NCBI RefSeq assembly: GCF_022341425.1
Contig: NZ_JABFUC010000011.1
Coordinates: 99,582-163,581 of the forward strand
Reading direction: 5' to 3'
Source: Billgrantia campisalis
Lineage (GTDB): Bacteria > Pseudomonadota > Gammaproteobacteria > Pseudomonadales > Halomonadaceae
DNA length: 64,000 nt
Shown here: piece after piece, positions 1 to 8,344 of the stretch
Numbering within the stretch: the stretch's first letter is position 1
How the letters are laid out: each line of letters begins with the position of its first letter
The notes under the pieces: generated by a model
Seen by the model: the letters and a program-made list of their open reading frames with translations, nothing else
Databases searched by the model: none
Told to the model about the DNA's origin: nothing
Position numbers and translations under genes: made by a program

Positions 1-612
1 GACCTGGGCTATGCGCAGGTCGACGCCCAGGTCGCCGAGCGGGTGCGCGAAGCGGCACATCGGCTCACCCTGCTCGGCGCCGAGGTCGAGGAGGTGGACC
101 CGGAGATCGACTCCCCGCTGGATACCTTCCAGAAGCTGTGGTTCACCGCCTCGCTGGTGGTCTGGGAGGAGCTCGACGAGCGTCAGCGCGAGCTGCTCGA
201 CCCGGGCCTGGTGGCCGATGCGCGTCGCGCCGAGGCCTGGCGCGCCGTGGACCTGTTTCATGCCCTGACCGAGCGGGCCCGGCTGACCGAGCGGCTCGAG
301 CACTTCAACCAGCGCTACCACCTGCTGATGACGCCATCCGTGGCGATCGAGCCCTTCGCGCTCCACCATACCGTACCGCCCGGCAGCGGCATGCGTGACT
401 GGGAGGAGTGGGCGAGCTTCTCCTATCCCTTCAATCTCAGCCAGCAGCCGGCCGCCTCGGTGCCCTGCGGCTTCACCGATGCCGGCCTGCCGGTGGGTTT
501 CCAGCTGGCGGGCGGCAAGCATGACGATGCGCGGGTGCTGCGCGTCTGTCACGCCTTCATGGCGGCCTATCCACCGCGCTTTCCCGACTGTCCCGATCCT
601 GGGCGGCCCTGA
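1..612 (+). CDS. Amidase (amidase signature family), C-terminal part
   Basis: The frame is open from the first base, so the gene begins outside the window and about 203 C-terminal residues are seen. The end carries the typical amidase-signature C-terminus: a segment with SVPCGFTDAGLPVGFQ followed by a conserved GG and an ARVL helix. The Ser-Ser-Lys catalytic core would lie upstream and cannot be seen. These enzymes hydrolyse amide bonds, and relatives include GatA and several catabolic amidases. The substrate cannot be told from this part. GatA itself is unlikely because no gatB or gatC follows. Confidence 0.85.
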   Translation, partial: DLGYAQVDAQVAERVREAAHRLTLLGAEVEEVDPEIDSPLDTFQKLWFTASLVVWEELDERQRELLDPGLVADARRAEAWRAVDLFHALTERARLTERLEHFNQRYHLLMTPSVAIEPFALHHTVPPGSGMRDWEEWASFSYPFNLSQQPAASVPCGFTDAGLPVGFQLAGGKHDDARVLRVCHAFMAAYPPRFPDCPDPGRP

Positions 613-771
613 GCTCGGGTGACCTGAGCCGGGGCCCGACACGGATAGCCGGTGCCGCGGGGCTTACCGAGCCGGAAAGGTCGTCGGCGATCAGCGCCTG
701 CCAGTCCTTTGCCTCGCCAAGGTGGCCATATGCGGTATGCTGAAACCACAATAGCTTGCAAGGAAAGACCG

Positions 772-1362
772 ATGTCAGATCAAACCCCTTTCGCCGCCAC
801 CCTGAGCGCCATCGATGCCCTCCACGCGGAGGACCCCCGCCGGGTGGAGGTCGACGGTGACTCCGTTCCCCTGGAGCTGTGGCACGCCGGTCGCATGAGC
901 GCCTGGCTGGAGCAGCTGGTGGCAGATGCCGATGAGCTGACCCAGATCGCCGTGCGGGCCCAGCACCTGCAGCGCTGGCAGGTGCCGCGCAGCGAGTACC
1001 CGGAAGGCCGGGTGGGCTATCTCACCTGGCGGCGCGACCAGGGCAAGCGGGCCGGTGAGACCACCGCCCGGCTGATGCAGGAGGCCGGCTATTCGGCCGA
1101 TCAGGCGGAGCGGGTGGCGCAGATGATTCGCAAGCAGGGCCTGGGCCGGGATGCCGGTACCCAGGCGGTGGAGGACTGCGCCTGCCTGGTATTCCTGGAG
1201 AACTACTTCGCCGACTTCTCGAAGCAGGTCGACCACGATCATTTGATCCGCATCGTGCAGAAGACCTGGAAGAAGATGTCGCCGCGGGCACACGAACTGG
1301 CGCTGGGTCTGCCGATGAGCAAGGAGGCGCGCGGGCTGGTCGAGGAAGCCCTGGCGGGGTGA
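772..1362 (+). CDS. DUF4202 domain protein
   Basis: This 196-residue protein starts at an ATG preceded by an AAGGAAAG ribosome site; an in-frame ATG at 652 lacks one and would add an Arg/Gly-rich leader. The body resembles the DUF4202 family: an early LWHAGRMSAWLEQL helix, a TWRRDQGKRAGE segment, and a late DCACLVFLENYFADFS block with conserved acidic residues. The family is usually annotated as uncharacterised, with an all-helical fold. There is no signal peptide or membrane segment, so it is probably cytoplasmic. It looks monocistronic, between the amidase and an iron-regulated small gene. The function is not known to me. Confidence 0.75.
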   Translation: MSDQTPFAATLSAIDALHAEDPRRVEVDGDSVPLELWHAGRMSAWLEQLVADADELTQIAVRAQHLQRWQVPRSEYPEGRVGYLTWRRDQGKRAGETTARLMQEAGYSADQAERVAQMIRKQGLGRDAGTQAVEDCACLVFLENYFADFSKQVDHDHLIRIVQKTWKKMSPRAHELALGLPMSKEARGLVEEALAG

Positions 1363-1380
1363 CACCGCTTTTCTGAGCAT

Positions 1381-1438
1381 TTGACAAACCGGCCGAGGCG
1401 ACCTAGATTCACGATTGCCAATGATAATTGTTATCATT
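1381..1438 (+). promoter_or_regulatory. Sigma-70 promoter with Fur box
   Basis: TTGACA at 1381-1386 and TAGATT at 1404-1409 are separated by 17 bases, which is a strong sigma-70 promoter. Directly downstream, at 1422-1436, lies TGATAATTGTTATCA, matching the Fur 7-1-7 consensus in 13 of 14 defined positions. It covers about +6 to +20, where bound Fur-Fe(II) would block transcription. The arrangement predicts induction of the next gene under iron limitation. Confidence 0.8.
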
Positions 1439-1463
1439 AAATCGTGTGATCAAGGAGGTCGCC

Positions 1464-1730
1464 ATGACGTACTGCGCCAATACTCGGTTCAAGGGAGCCA
1501 GCCCCGCGCTGCAGGTCTGCGATGCGACATCGGGCTCGGTACGCCTGGCCTGGCAGTCCCCCCGTCCTGACTCGGCGCTCAGCGAAGCCGACCAGGCGCT
1601 GTTGCAGCTGCGTCGGGACGAGGCCCTCCATGAGCTGTTTCGCCGGTTGTTTCTGCGGACCACCGAGCAGTATCTCAAGGGCGAGCTCGACGAGCGCGGG
1701 CAGCTTCGCCGGCATGGGGGGCGGGGTTGA
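1464..1730 (+). CDS. Small protein of unknown function, predicted iron-regulated
   Basis: This 88-residue protein begins at an ATG with a strong AAGGAGG site 6 bases upstream. I do not recognise the family. The N-terminal 30 residues look unstructured and contain two cysteines. The rest is charged and helical (SEADQALLQLRRDEALHELFRRLF) and ends in a basic RRHGGRG tail. There is no signal peptide or membrane segment. It is preceded by a sigma-70 promoter with a Fur box, so it is predicted to be made when iron is scarce. It converges on the C45 peptidase gene, with 4 bases between the stops. It could be a small regulator or an iron-handling accessory protein. HemP was considered, but its sequence pattern is absent. 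Confidence 0.65.
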   Translation: MTYCANTRFKGASPALQVCDATSGSVRLAWQSPRPDSALSEADQALLQLRRDEALHELFRRLFLRTTEQYLKGELDERGQLRRHGGRG

Positions 1731-1734
1731 GCCG

Positions 1735-2805
1735 TCAGGCCAGCGTCAGGCTGAGACTGTCGCTGGTCTCGCAGGGCTTGCCGTGGCGCAGGGTCAGGCG
1801 GCGCTGGCTCAGGTTCATGACCACGGCAAACAGCGTCTCCATGCGCTCGTCGGGGGGCTGGTCGGGATTGAAGTGGCGACAGATCGACATCGGTGCGCCC
1901 TGGTGGTCGCTGAGGATCTCGAACAGCCTGGCCTCATCGAGGCTGCCTTGGCTTGCCGATTCGCCGTCCAGCAGGGCGTTGAGCCGCGCCAGCCGGGGGC
2001 GGGAGTCGGCCCGCGGGAAGTCCTCCACCTGGCGGGTCGCGGCGGGGGCGTAGAGGTGATTGGTGTGGGTGACCAGGCCGCCCTGCGCCTCGAGCCGGCC
2101 GGGCTCGCCGGGCAGCACCTCGAGCCCCAGGGCCTGGCACGCTTCGCTTGCCGGCGGGGCGCTGGCGAGCAGGAAGTGGGCGGGGGAGCAGACCCGGTCG
2201 TCGGTGACCACGCGCAGCGCGCTGTCCCAGTCGGGGCTTTCCAGGATCTTGCGCAGGGCGATATGGATCGGCAGCCCCTCGCCGCAGGTCTGTGAGCGAA
2301 TCGCATTGAGACAGACCCCGATGCCCTGGGCGTTCAGGCCCACCTTGCCGACCATGCCGGCCTCGCCAATGCTGATCAGCGCCGGACGGCCGATCCCCTC
2401 GATGCGCAGCACCACCACGTTGTGCAGTTGGTCGGTGCGCCAGTCCCAGTTCTGGGCCAGCCACTGCTGGCCGTCGCGCAGCAGCGCAAAGGCTGAGCAA
2501 CCGCCGCTGGCGCGGGTCAGGGCGATCTCGCTTCTGCAGTTGAGGGTCAGCACGTCGGTGAAGTCGACGCCGGCGCCGCGGGCGATGCCGTCCATCTCCT
2601 CGAGAATCGCCGGGAAGCCGCGTTCGATCATGGCCTGGAAGCGGCCGGCCTCGCGGCGGGCGGCGTCCCAGTCGATGCCGACGAAGTCATGGAACAGCTG
2701 GGCGTAGACCGTCAGGCTGTGCTGGATCAAGCGGGCGTGGATCCGGCCGTGGGCCTCGCCGATCATGCGCCGGCTGCCGGATAGTTCGGTAACGGGGAGT
2801 GTCAC
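1735..2805 (-). CDS. C45-type peptidase / acyltransferase-like Ntn hydrolase
   Basis: The protein resembles the C45 family (isopenicillin N acyltransferase and relatives), whose N-terminal-nucleophile fold processes itself at an internal Cys and then hydrolyses or transfers amide-linked acyl groups. The GGCSAFA motif in mid-protein supplies the likely Cys, preceded by the typical DVLTLNCRSEI stretch and followed by QNWDW and GKVGLNAQGIGVCLN. I place the start at a GTG at 2805, giving 356 residues, because AGGAGG lies 10 bases upstream. A longer open frame to 2925 lacks a good ribosome site. No signal peptide is seen. The substrate is unknown; family members act on acyl-peptides, penicillins or aminated lipids. 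Confidence 0.8.
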   Translation of the reverse strand: MTLPVTELSGSRRMIGEAHGRIHARLIQHSLTVYAQLFHDFVGIDWDAARREAGRFQAMIERGFPAILEEMDGIARGAGVDFTDVLTLNCRSEIALTRASGGCSAFALLRDGQQWLAQNWDWRTDQLHNVVVLRIEGIGRPALISIGEAGMVGKVGLNAQGIGVCLNAIRSQTCGEGLPIHIALRKILESPDWDSALRVVTDDRVCSPAHFLLASAPPASEACQALGLEVLPGEPGRLEAQGGLVTHTNHLYAPAATRQVEDFPRADSRPRLARLNALLDGESASQGSLDEARLFEILSDHQGAPMSICRHFNPDQPPDERMETLFAVVMNLSQRRLTLRHGKPCETSDSLSLTLA

Positions 2806-2917
2806 AGGGTAGGCGCCTCCTGATTGGGTGGTTGGCTTCCAGTATAGGAGCCCCGCTAGGGGGGCTGCCTGGTCAGCGTTGAAGTCTCGCCCCGGGCCAA
2901 AGCGGCGATCATAGTGT

Positions 2918-2946
2918 TTGCACAATCAGGGGCTTGGGGTGATATT
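2918..2946 (+). promoter_or_regulatory. Candidate sigma-70 promoter for livK
   Basis: TTGCAC (2918-2923) and GATATT (2941-2946) are spaced by 17 bases. They would start transcription about 95 bases upstream of the livK ATG. Each element matches consensus in 4 of 6 positions, so this is plausible but unproven. Confidence 0.4.
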
Positions 2947-3046
2947 GAAGCAGGCTAACGTTGGCAGCGGGGGCTTGTATTTTGCGTGCCGCCCTTCCAG
3001 ATTGGTGACGTGTCCCATCATTGCAACCAGAGCGAGAAAAACAACC

Positions 3047-4252
3047 ATGAAGAAGAGCGTATTGGCGATTGCGATCGCGGCGTCCAGCGTGGCCTTTGTC
3101 GGTGCGGCCCAGGCAGAGGTCAAGATCGGCTTCATCGGGGGGTTCACCGGTCCCATCGAGAGCCTGACCCCGCCGATCTATGACGGCGCCCGGCTGGCGG
3201 TTCAGCAGATCAATGAGCAGGGTGGCATCCTGGGCGGCCAGACGCTGGTGATGCCCAATGCGGATACCACCTGCAGCGACGCTTCGGCGGCCTCCAACGC
3301 GGCGGACCGCATGGTCAACACCGAGAACGTCACCGCCATCGTCGGCGCGCTGTGTACCGGGGCCACCGTGGCCGCGGCCAACAGCGCGGCGATTCCGGGC
3401 GGGGTGGTGATGGTCTCGCCGGCCTCCACGGCGCCGGCGGTCACCGAGCTCGATGACAACGACCTGGTGTTCCGTACCGTGCCTTCGGACGCCTTCCAGG
3501 GCGAGATCCTGGCCAAGCTGATGCTCGACAAGGGCTTCGACGAGGTGGCCGTCACCTACGTCAACAACGACTATGGCCGCGGCCTGGCGGACGCCTTCGG
3601 CGAGGCCTTCGAGGCGGGCGGCGGCTTCCTGGCCGAGAACCTGGCCCACGAGGATGGCCGCGCCGACTACCGCTCCGAACTGGGCTCGCTCTCCGCCAGC
3701 GGCGCCGAGACCCTGGTGGTACTGGCCTACGCCGACGGCTCCGGTCAGACCATCCTGCGCCAGGCCTACGAGAGTGGCATGTTCACCCAGTACGCCGGGG
3801 CGGACGGTATGGTCGGCTCATCGCTGGTGGAGGCCGTCGGGGCCGACGTGCTGGAGGGCATGATCGCCACCCGCCCGGGTAGCCCGGAGCTTCCCGGTAC
3901 CGATATCTTCGCCGAGGCGGCGGAGGCGGCGGGCTTCGACCCCAGCGCGGTGTTTGCCGCCCAGGCCTACGATGCCGCCTTCCTGCTGGCGCTGGCCATC
4001 GAGCAGAACGGCAGCGCCGAGCGTGAGGGGCTCTCCGCCGCCCTGCGCAGCGTCGCCACCGCCCCGGGCGAGGTGATTCTGCCCGGCGAGTGGGAGAAGG
4101 CCGTGGAGCTGATCGCCGCCGGCACCGAGATCAACTACGAGGGCGCCTCCGGCACCCATGAGTTCGATGAGAACGGCGACGTGCCGGGCGTGGTGGTCGA
4201 GATGACCGTGGAAGACGGCGCCTTCGTCAGCAAGGGCCTGGTCGACCTCTAA
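3047..4252 (+). CDS. livK: Branched-chain amino acid ABC transporter, substrate-binding protein
   Basis: The 401-residue periplasmic binding protein starts at MKKSVLA with a clear signal peptide, probably cut after AQA at residue 22. The mature part begins EVKIGFIGGFTGPIES, the typical start of LivK/LivJ type I folds, followed by YDGARLAVQQINEQGGILGG. An in-frame upstream start would put a basic, unlikely leader before the signal peptide. It should bind leucine, isoleucine, valine or a related amino acid or amide and deliver it to LivHM. It faces the livGFHM genes, which lie on the other strand beyond a shared terminator, so the binding protein is transcribed separately from its transporter. 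Confidence 0.92.
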   Translation: MKKSVLAIAIAASSVAFVGAAQAEVKIGFIGGFTGPIESLTPPIYDGARLAVQQINEQGGILGGQTLVMPNADTTCSDASAASNAADRMVNTENVTAIVGALCTGATVAAANSAAIPGGVVMVSPASTAPAVTELDDNDLVFRTVPSDAFQGEILAKLMLDKGFDEVAVTYVNNDYGRGLADAFGEAFEAGGGFLAENLAHEDGRADYRSELGSLSASGAETLVVLAYADGSGQTILRQAYESGMFTQYAGADGMVGSSLVEAVGADVLEGMIATRPGSPELPGTDIFAEAAEAAGFDPSAVFAAQAYDAAFLLALAIEQNGSAEREGLSAALRSVATAPGEVILPGEWEKAVELIAAGTEINYEGASGTHEFDENGDVPGVVVEMTVEDGAFVSKGLVDL

Positions 4253-4270
4253 GCGCTAGCGCAACGCCCT

Positions 4271-4320
4271 AGCAACGAAAGGCCCCGGCGGGAATGAACC
4301 GCCGGGGCCTTGTCGTTGCT
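4271..4320. terminator. Long bidirectional terminator between livK and livM
   Basis: A 13-bp perfect stem (4279-4291 with 4299-4311, loop of 7) is extended by an outer 8-bp stem (4271-4278 with 4313-4320) across a one-base bulge. It lies between two convergent stop codons and can serve both strands. Confidence 0.85.
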
Positions 4321-4330
4321 GAGGTGCTCT

Positions 4331-5647
4331 CTAACCGTGGTGCTTGACCTTTTCTGGCAGCAGCCCCTGAGGCGCGAAGCGCAGCACCAGGGTGATCAGC
4401 AGCCCGATCACGAACACCCGGGCCTGCAGGGCACGGCTGTCGAGGTTGCTCGGCGGTTCCCAGCCGAAGGCTCCCTCGCCGACGCTCACCGCCAGCTGCA
4501 TCACAAACAGCGCCAGAGGCTCGGACATGATCCAGATGATGTAGACCGCCACGGCGCCGAAGATGGTACCCAGGTTGTTGCCGGGCCCGCCCAGGATCAC
4601 CATCACCAGCACCAGGAAGGTGTGGTTGAGCGGCAGATAGCCGTTGGGATCGAAGATGCTGTTGAAGGAGGCGAGCGCCCCGCCGCCGATGCCCATCAGG
4701 ATGCAGCCGAGCACGAAGATCTCCAGGCGGCGGCGGTTGATGTCCTTGCCCATGGCCGCGGCGGAGATCTCGTTGTCGCGGATGGCGCGGATCATGCGCC
4801 CCCAGGGAGCGTGGTAGGCGCGGTGCAGCAGGAAGAAGATCACCGCGATCATCAGCGCTGTCACCGAGAGATACAGCGCCCGGGCCAGGGTGAAGCCCAG
4901 CTCGCTGGGCCCGGGGGTCGGCCAGGGCAGCGGCGAGACGGTGGCGGTGCCGCGGGTCAGCCAGTCGGAGTTCTTGAGAAACGCCTTGATGATCTCGGCG
5001 ATGCCCAGGGTGGCGATGGCCAGGTAGTCGCTGCGCAGCCCCAGGCAGATCTTGCCGATGAAGTAGCCGATGCCGCCGGCCAGTGCCCCGCCGACCAGCC
5101 AGCCGGTCCAGGCCGGCAGGCCCAGGCCGCCGATGAAGCCGGCCCGGGACTGGATCTCGCCGGTGACCCCGCGCAGCAGGCTGATCACCACCAGGTAGAG
5201 CACCACGGCGAGGGCCACGGCGATCACCGTGCGCAGCTTCTTCGGCACGCCCAGGCGGTCGAGCTTGGTGGCGCCGTAGACCAGCATGGCGGCCGCGGCG
5301 CCGTAGAGCAGCACCCGGCCGAGTTCGCCGGGCAGCTCGGTGCCCCAGAAGGCGTCGTTGACCGGTACGCTGAACAACATGGCGCAGAAGCCGCCCAGGG
5401 CCACGAAGCCCATCACCCCGGCGTTGAACTGCCCGGCGTAGCCCCACTGGATGGTCAGCCCCAGGGCCAGGATGGCGTAGCAGGAGGCTTCCACCAGCAT
5501 GCGGGTGCTGTAGGCGGTGCCCATCATGGCATAGACGCCCAGCACCACCGCCAGCAGGGCGGTGAACAGTACTACCTCGCGCAACGGGAAGCGGGAGGGT
5601 GCGGCGACGCTATCGGCGCGCTGTTCGCTAGGTTGCTGTGTGCTCAT
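4331..5647 (-). CDS. livM: Branched-chain amino acid ABC transporter permease LivM
   Basis: LivM is one of the two inner-membrane permeases of the high-affinity branched-chain amino acid importer. The 438-residue protein has about ten hydrophobic segments and family motifs such as LGLTIQWGYAGQFNAGVMGF near residue 80 and the cytoplasmic loop YLAIATLGIAEIIKAFL. Its ATG shares one base with the livH stop (TGATG), indicating translational coupling. It is longer than E. coli LivM in its first third, with extra hydrophobic residues between the first segments. It is the last gene of the livG-livF-livH-livM unit. Confidence 0.92.
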   Translation of the reverse strand: MSTQQPSEQRADSVAAPSRFPLREVVLFTALLAVVLGVYAMMGTAYSTRMLVEASCYAILALGLTIQWGYAGQFNAGVMGFVALGGFCAMLFSVPVNDAFWGTELPGELGRVLLYGAAAAMLVYGATKLDRLGVPKKLRTVIAVALAVVLYLVVISLLRGVTGEIQSRAGFIGGLGLPAWTGWLVGGALAGGIGYFIGKICLGLRSDYLAIATLGIAEIIKAFLKNSDWLTRGTATVSPLPWPTPGPSELGFTLARALYLSVTALMIAVIFFLLHRAYHAPWGRMIRAIRDNEISAAAMGKDINRRRLEIFVLGCILMGIGGGALASFNSIFDPNGYLPLNHTFLVLVMVILGGPGNNLGTIFGAVAVYIIWIMSEPLALFVMQLAVSVGEGAFGWEPPSNLDSRALQARVFVIGLLITLVLRFAPQGLLPEKVKHHG

Positions 5648-6654
5648 CAGATCACCTTACCCTTGAAGATGCCGGTGGGGCGCCACACCAGGATCGCCAC
5701 CAGGATGAAGAAGGGCACCACGATCTTGTACTCGGTGCCGACGAAGGCCAGGTTGCGCGGCAGTTCCAGCCACTCGGGGAAGTGGTGGGCGATGGGGCGC
5801 AGCAGCACCGACCAGTTGAATACCGCCAGGGTCTCGGCGAAGCCCACCACGAAGCCGCCGGCGATGGCGCCATAGGGGTGGCCCACGCCGCCGACGATGG
5901 CCGCGGCGAAGATCGGCAGTAGCAGGAAGAAGCTCAGGTCGGGCTTGAAGGTGACGTCCAGCGACAGCAGGGTGCCGGCGGTGGCGGCCAGGCCCCCGGC
6001 GATCACCCATGTCACCGCCACGATATGGTTGGTGTTGATGCCCGAGGCGCGGGCCAGGTCGGGATTGTCGGACATGGCGCGCATCGCCTTGCCCAGCCGG
6101 GTGCGGCTGAGAAAGAGGTGCAGGCCCACCACGCAGGCGATGGTCAGCACGAAGAGGATGACCTGCGGCTCGGTGACGATCACCGGGCGGGTGGCCAGCT
6201 CGAAGGGCAGCTCCAGGCGGTAGATCTCCTTGCGCTCCCCTCCCAAGTAGAGGTTCTGGGCGCTGGTGCCGGCGAACAGGCGGATCAGGCCCTGCAGCAT
6301 CAGGGTCACCCCCAGCGAGCCGATGACCATGACGATGGGCTTGACGCCGTGGGCGCGCAGCGGCTTGTAGAAAGCCTTGTCGATGCCCACCGCGAGCAGC
6401 GAGGTGAGCACGATCGCCAGCGGCAGCATCACCACCGGGGTGGGCAACCCGACCACGCTGCCGACGCCGGGGAAGGCCAGCGTCAGCAGCAGCACCATGA
6501 AGGCGCCGAAGGTCATCATGTCGGCGTGGGCGAAGTGGGCGAAGCGCATGATGCTGAACACCAGCGTCACGCCGATGGCGCCGATGGCGTAGATCGAGCC
6601 GGTCACGCTGCCGGCGACGATCACATTGTTGATGAAAAAGACGAGTTCATTCAC
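5647..6654 (-). CDS. livH: Branched-chain amino acid ABC transporter permease LivH
   Basis: The 335-residue inner-membrane permease has about eight membrane segments. Family signatures include GSIYAIGAIGVTLVFSIMRFAHFAHADMM near the N-terminus and MRAMSDNPDLARASGIN in the loop that contacts the ATPases. It pairs with LivM to form the channel. It is translated from an ATG 30 bases after the livF stop and overlaps livM by one base. It is somewhat longer than E. coli LivH (about 308 residues), mainly through an inserted periplasmic segment after residue 140 (YLGGERKEIYRLELPFELA). Confidence 0.92.
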   Translation of the reverse strand: MNELVFFINNVIVAGSVTGSIYAIGAIGVTLVFSIMRFAHFAHADMMTFGAFMVLLLTLAFPGVGSVVGLPTPVVMLPLAIVLTSLLAVGIDKAFYKPLRAHGVKPIVMVIGSLGVTLMLQGLIRLFAGTSAQNLYLGGERKEIYRLELPFELATRPVIVTEPQVILFVLTIACVVGLHLFLSRTRLGKAMRAMSDNPDLARASGINTNHIVAVTWVIAGGLAATAGTLLSLDVTFKPDLSFFLLLPIFAAAIVGGVGHPYGAIAGGFVVGFAETLAVFNWSVLLRPIAHHFPEWLELPRNLAFVGTEYKIVVPFFILVAILVWRPTGIFKGKVI

Positions 6655-6684
6655 GACGGTTTCTCTCCCATGCTCCCCGGCGTT

Positions 6685-7389
6685 CTAGCCGCCGAGGAAA
6701 CTCCTGGCCACTTCCGGGTCGGCCAGCAGCGCGGCCCCGGTATCGGTGAAGCGATTCTGGCCGGCGGCCAGCACGAAGCCCTTGTCGGCGATGGCCAGCG
6801 CCTGCTTGGCGTTCTGCTCGACCATCAGGATGCCCACGCCGGCGGCATTGATCGTTTTCACGCGCTCGAAGATCTCGTTCATGTAGAGTGGCGAGAGGCC
6901 GGCGGTGGGCTCGTCGAGCAGCAGCATCTCGGGTTCGGCCATCAGCGCTCGGCCCATGGCCACCATCTGGCGCTGGCCGCCGGAGAGCTCGCCGGCCGGC
7001 TGGTGGCGCTTGTCATAGAGCGGCGGGAAGAACTCGTAGACTTGGCCCAGCATGCGCTTGACGTTGTCGGGCTTGAGAAAGGCGCCCATCTCCAGGTTTT
7101 CCTTAACCGTGAGGCTCGGGAAGACGTTCTTCTCTTGGGGCACGAAGCCCATCCCCTTCTGCACCAGCTTGTTGGGCGGCAGGTTGTGGATCGGCTCACC
7201 GCGCAGCAGGATCTCGCCCTGGTTAACGGTGAGCAGGCCGAAGATGGCCTTGAGCATGGTCGATTTGCCGGCGCCGTTAGGGCCGACGATCACACCGATT
7301 TCGTCGGCCTCGACGGCCATGTTCACCCCGTTGAGGATGTTCATGCCGCCGTAGCCGCCGTGCACATCGCGTGCGTCGAGTAGTGGCAT
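6685..7389 (-). CDS. livF: Branched-chain amino acid ABC transporter ATPase LivF
   Basis: This 234-residue ATPase has the Walker A GPNGAGKST at residues 36-44, the signature LSGGQRQ and the Walker B LLLDEPTAGLSP. Length and sequence fit LivF. I chose the ATG at 7389 over an upstream in-frame start because LivF proteins begin with a short M-L-hydrophobic strand directly before the VHGGYG motif. With LivG it drives uptake through LivHM. The livG stop is 52 bases upstream, in the same transcription unit. Confidence 0.92.
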   Translation of the reverse strand: MPLLDARDVHGGYGGMNILNGVNMAVEADEIGVIVGPNGAGKSTMLKAIFGLLTVNQGEILLRGEPIHNLPPNKLVQKGMGFVPQEKNVFPSLTVKENLEMGAFLKPDNVKRMLGQVYEFFPPLYDKRHQPAGELSGGQRQMVAMGRALMAEPEMLLLDEPTAGLSPLYMNEIFERVKTINAAGVGILMVEQNAKQALAIADKGFVLAAGQNRFTDTGAALLADPEVARSFLGG

Positions 7390-7441
7390 TGTGAAGTTCC
7401 AGCGTAGTCTCGTTATTCGTGTTGTGGTCAGGCCCGTGGCA

Positions 7442-8212
7442 TCAGGCGACGTTGGAGCCAAAGTAGGCTTCGATGACCTCGGGGTTGTTGCGAATCTCGT
7501 CGATGGTGCCTTCGACCATCACGCTGCCCTGGGCCAGCACGATCACCGGGTCACATAGTCGGCCGATCATTTCCATGTCGTGCTCGATGACCAGGAAGGT
7601 GTAGCCCATCTCTCGGTTGAGCCGTTCGATGTTGCTGACCAGATCCCCCAGCAGGGTGCGGTTGACCCCGGCGGCGATCTCGTCGAGCAGCACCACCCGG
7701 GCGTCGGTCATCATGGTGCGGCCCAGTTCCAGCAGCTTCTTCTGGCCGCCGGAGAGGTTGCCGGCCAGCTCGTTGCGCACGTGGTGCAGGCCGATGAACT
7801 CGATCACCTCCAGGGCCCGCTGGCGAACCTTGGTTTCCCGCTGGCGTACCAGGCCGGGCTTGAGCCAAGCGCTGAACAGGTTCTCGCCGTCCTGGGCGGG
7901 AGGCACCATCATCAGGTTCTCCAGCGCGGTCATCTGGGAAAACTCGTGGGCGATCTGGAAAGTGCGCAGCAGGCCCTTGTGGAACAGCTCGTTGGCGGGG
8001 CGGTTGGTGATGTCCTCGCCGTCGAGCAGTACCTGGCCGCTGTCCAGCGGCAGGGCCCCGGCGATGATGTTGAACAGCGTCGACTTGCCGGCCCCGTTGG
8101 GGCCGATCAGCCCGGTGATGGAGCCCTGCTCCACCTGGATCGAACAGTCGTTGATGACCTTCAGACCGCCGAAGGCCTTGTGGACGTGTCGCACGTCGAT
8201 GATGGCAGCCAT
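7442..8212 (-). CDS. livG: Branched-chain amino acid ABC transporter ATPase LivG
   Basis: The 256-residue ATPase has Walker A GPNGAGKST at residues 37-45, signature LSGGQKK and the C-terminal LivG extension EVIEAYFG. Walker B reads LLDEIAAGVN, with Ile where most ABC ATPases have Pro; the catalytic Glu is kept. The ATG at 8212 is chosen because an upstream in-frame GTG at 8257 falls inside a strong hairpin. It is the first gene of the livGFHM block. The gene upstream on the same strand is an NSS symporter, separated by 132 bases with a hairpin. Confidence 0.92.
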   Translation of the reverse strand: MAAIIDVRHVHKAFGGLKVINDCSIQVEQGSITGLIGPNGAGKSTLFNIIAGALPLDSGQVLLDGEDITNRPANELFHKGLLRTFQIAHEFSQMTALENLMMVPPAQDGENLFSAWLKPGLVRQRETKVRQRALEVIEFIGLHHVRNELAGNLSGGQKKLLELGRTMMTDARVVLLDEIAAGVNRTLLGDLVSNIERLNREMGYTFLVIEHDMEMIGRLCDPVIVLAQGSVMVEGTIDEIRNNPEVIEAYFGSNVA

Positions 8213-8253
8213 AGCGTTGTGCCCAGTTCCTTTGCGGAGTTGGTTGTTATATG

Positions 8254-8291
8254 GCACCCGTCCTGCCCAGCGGGCTGGCCGGGACGGGTGC
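8254..8291 (-). terminator. Hairpin between NSS symporter gene and livG
   Basis: A perfect 10-bp stem (8254-8263 with 8282-8291) encloses a smaller inner GCCC/GGGC stem. It has no T-run on the minus strand, so it may be a weak terminator, an attenuator or an RNA-stabilising end that separates the symporter message from livGFHM. Confidence 0.5.
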
Positions 8292-8344
8292 GTGTCCGTA
8301 CTTTGGCCACCGCTCGTGGGGGTGGCCGCTGCCGGCGGGCCGGC

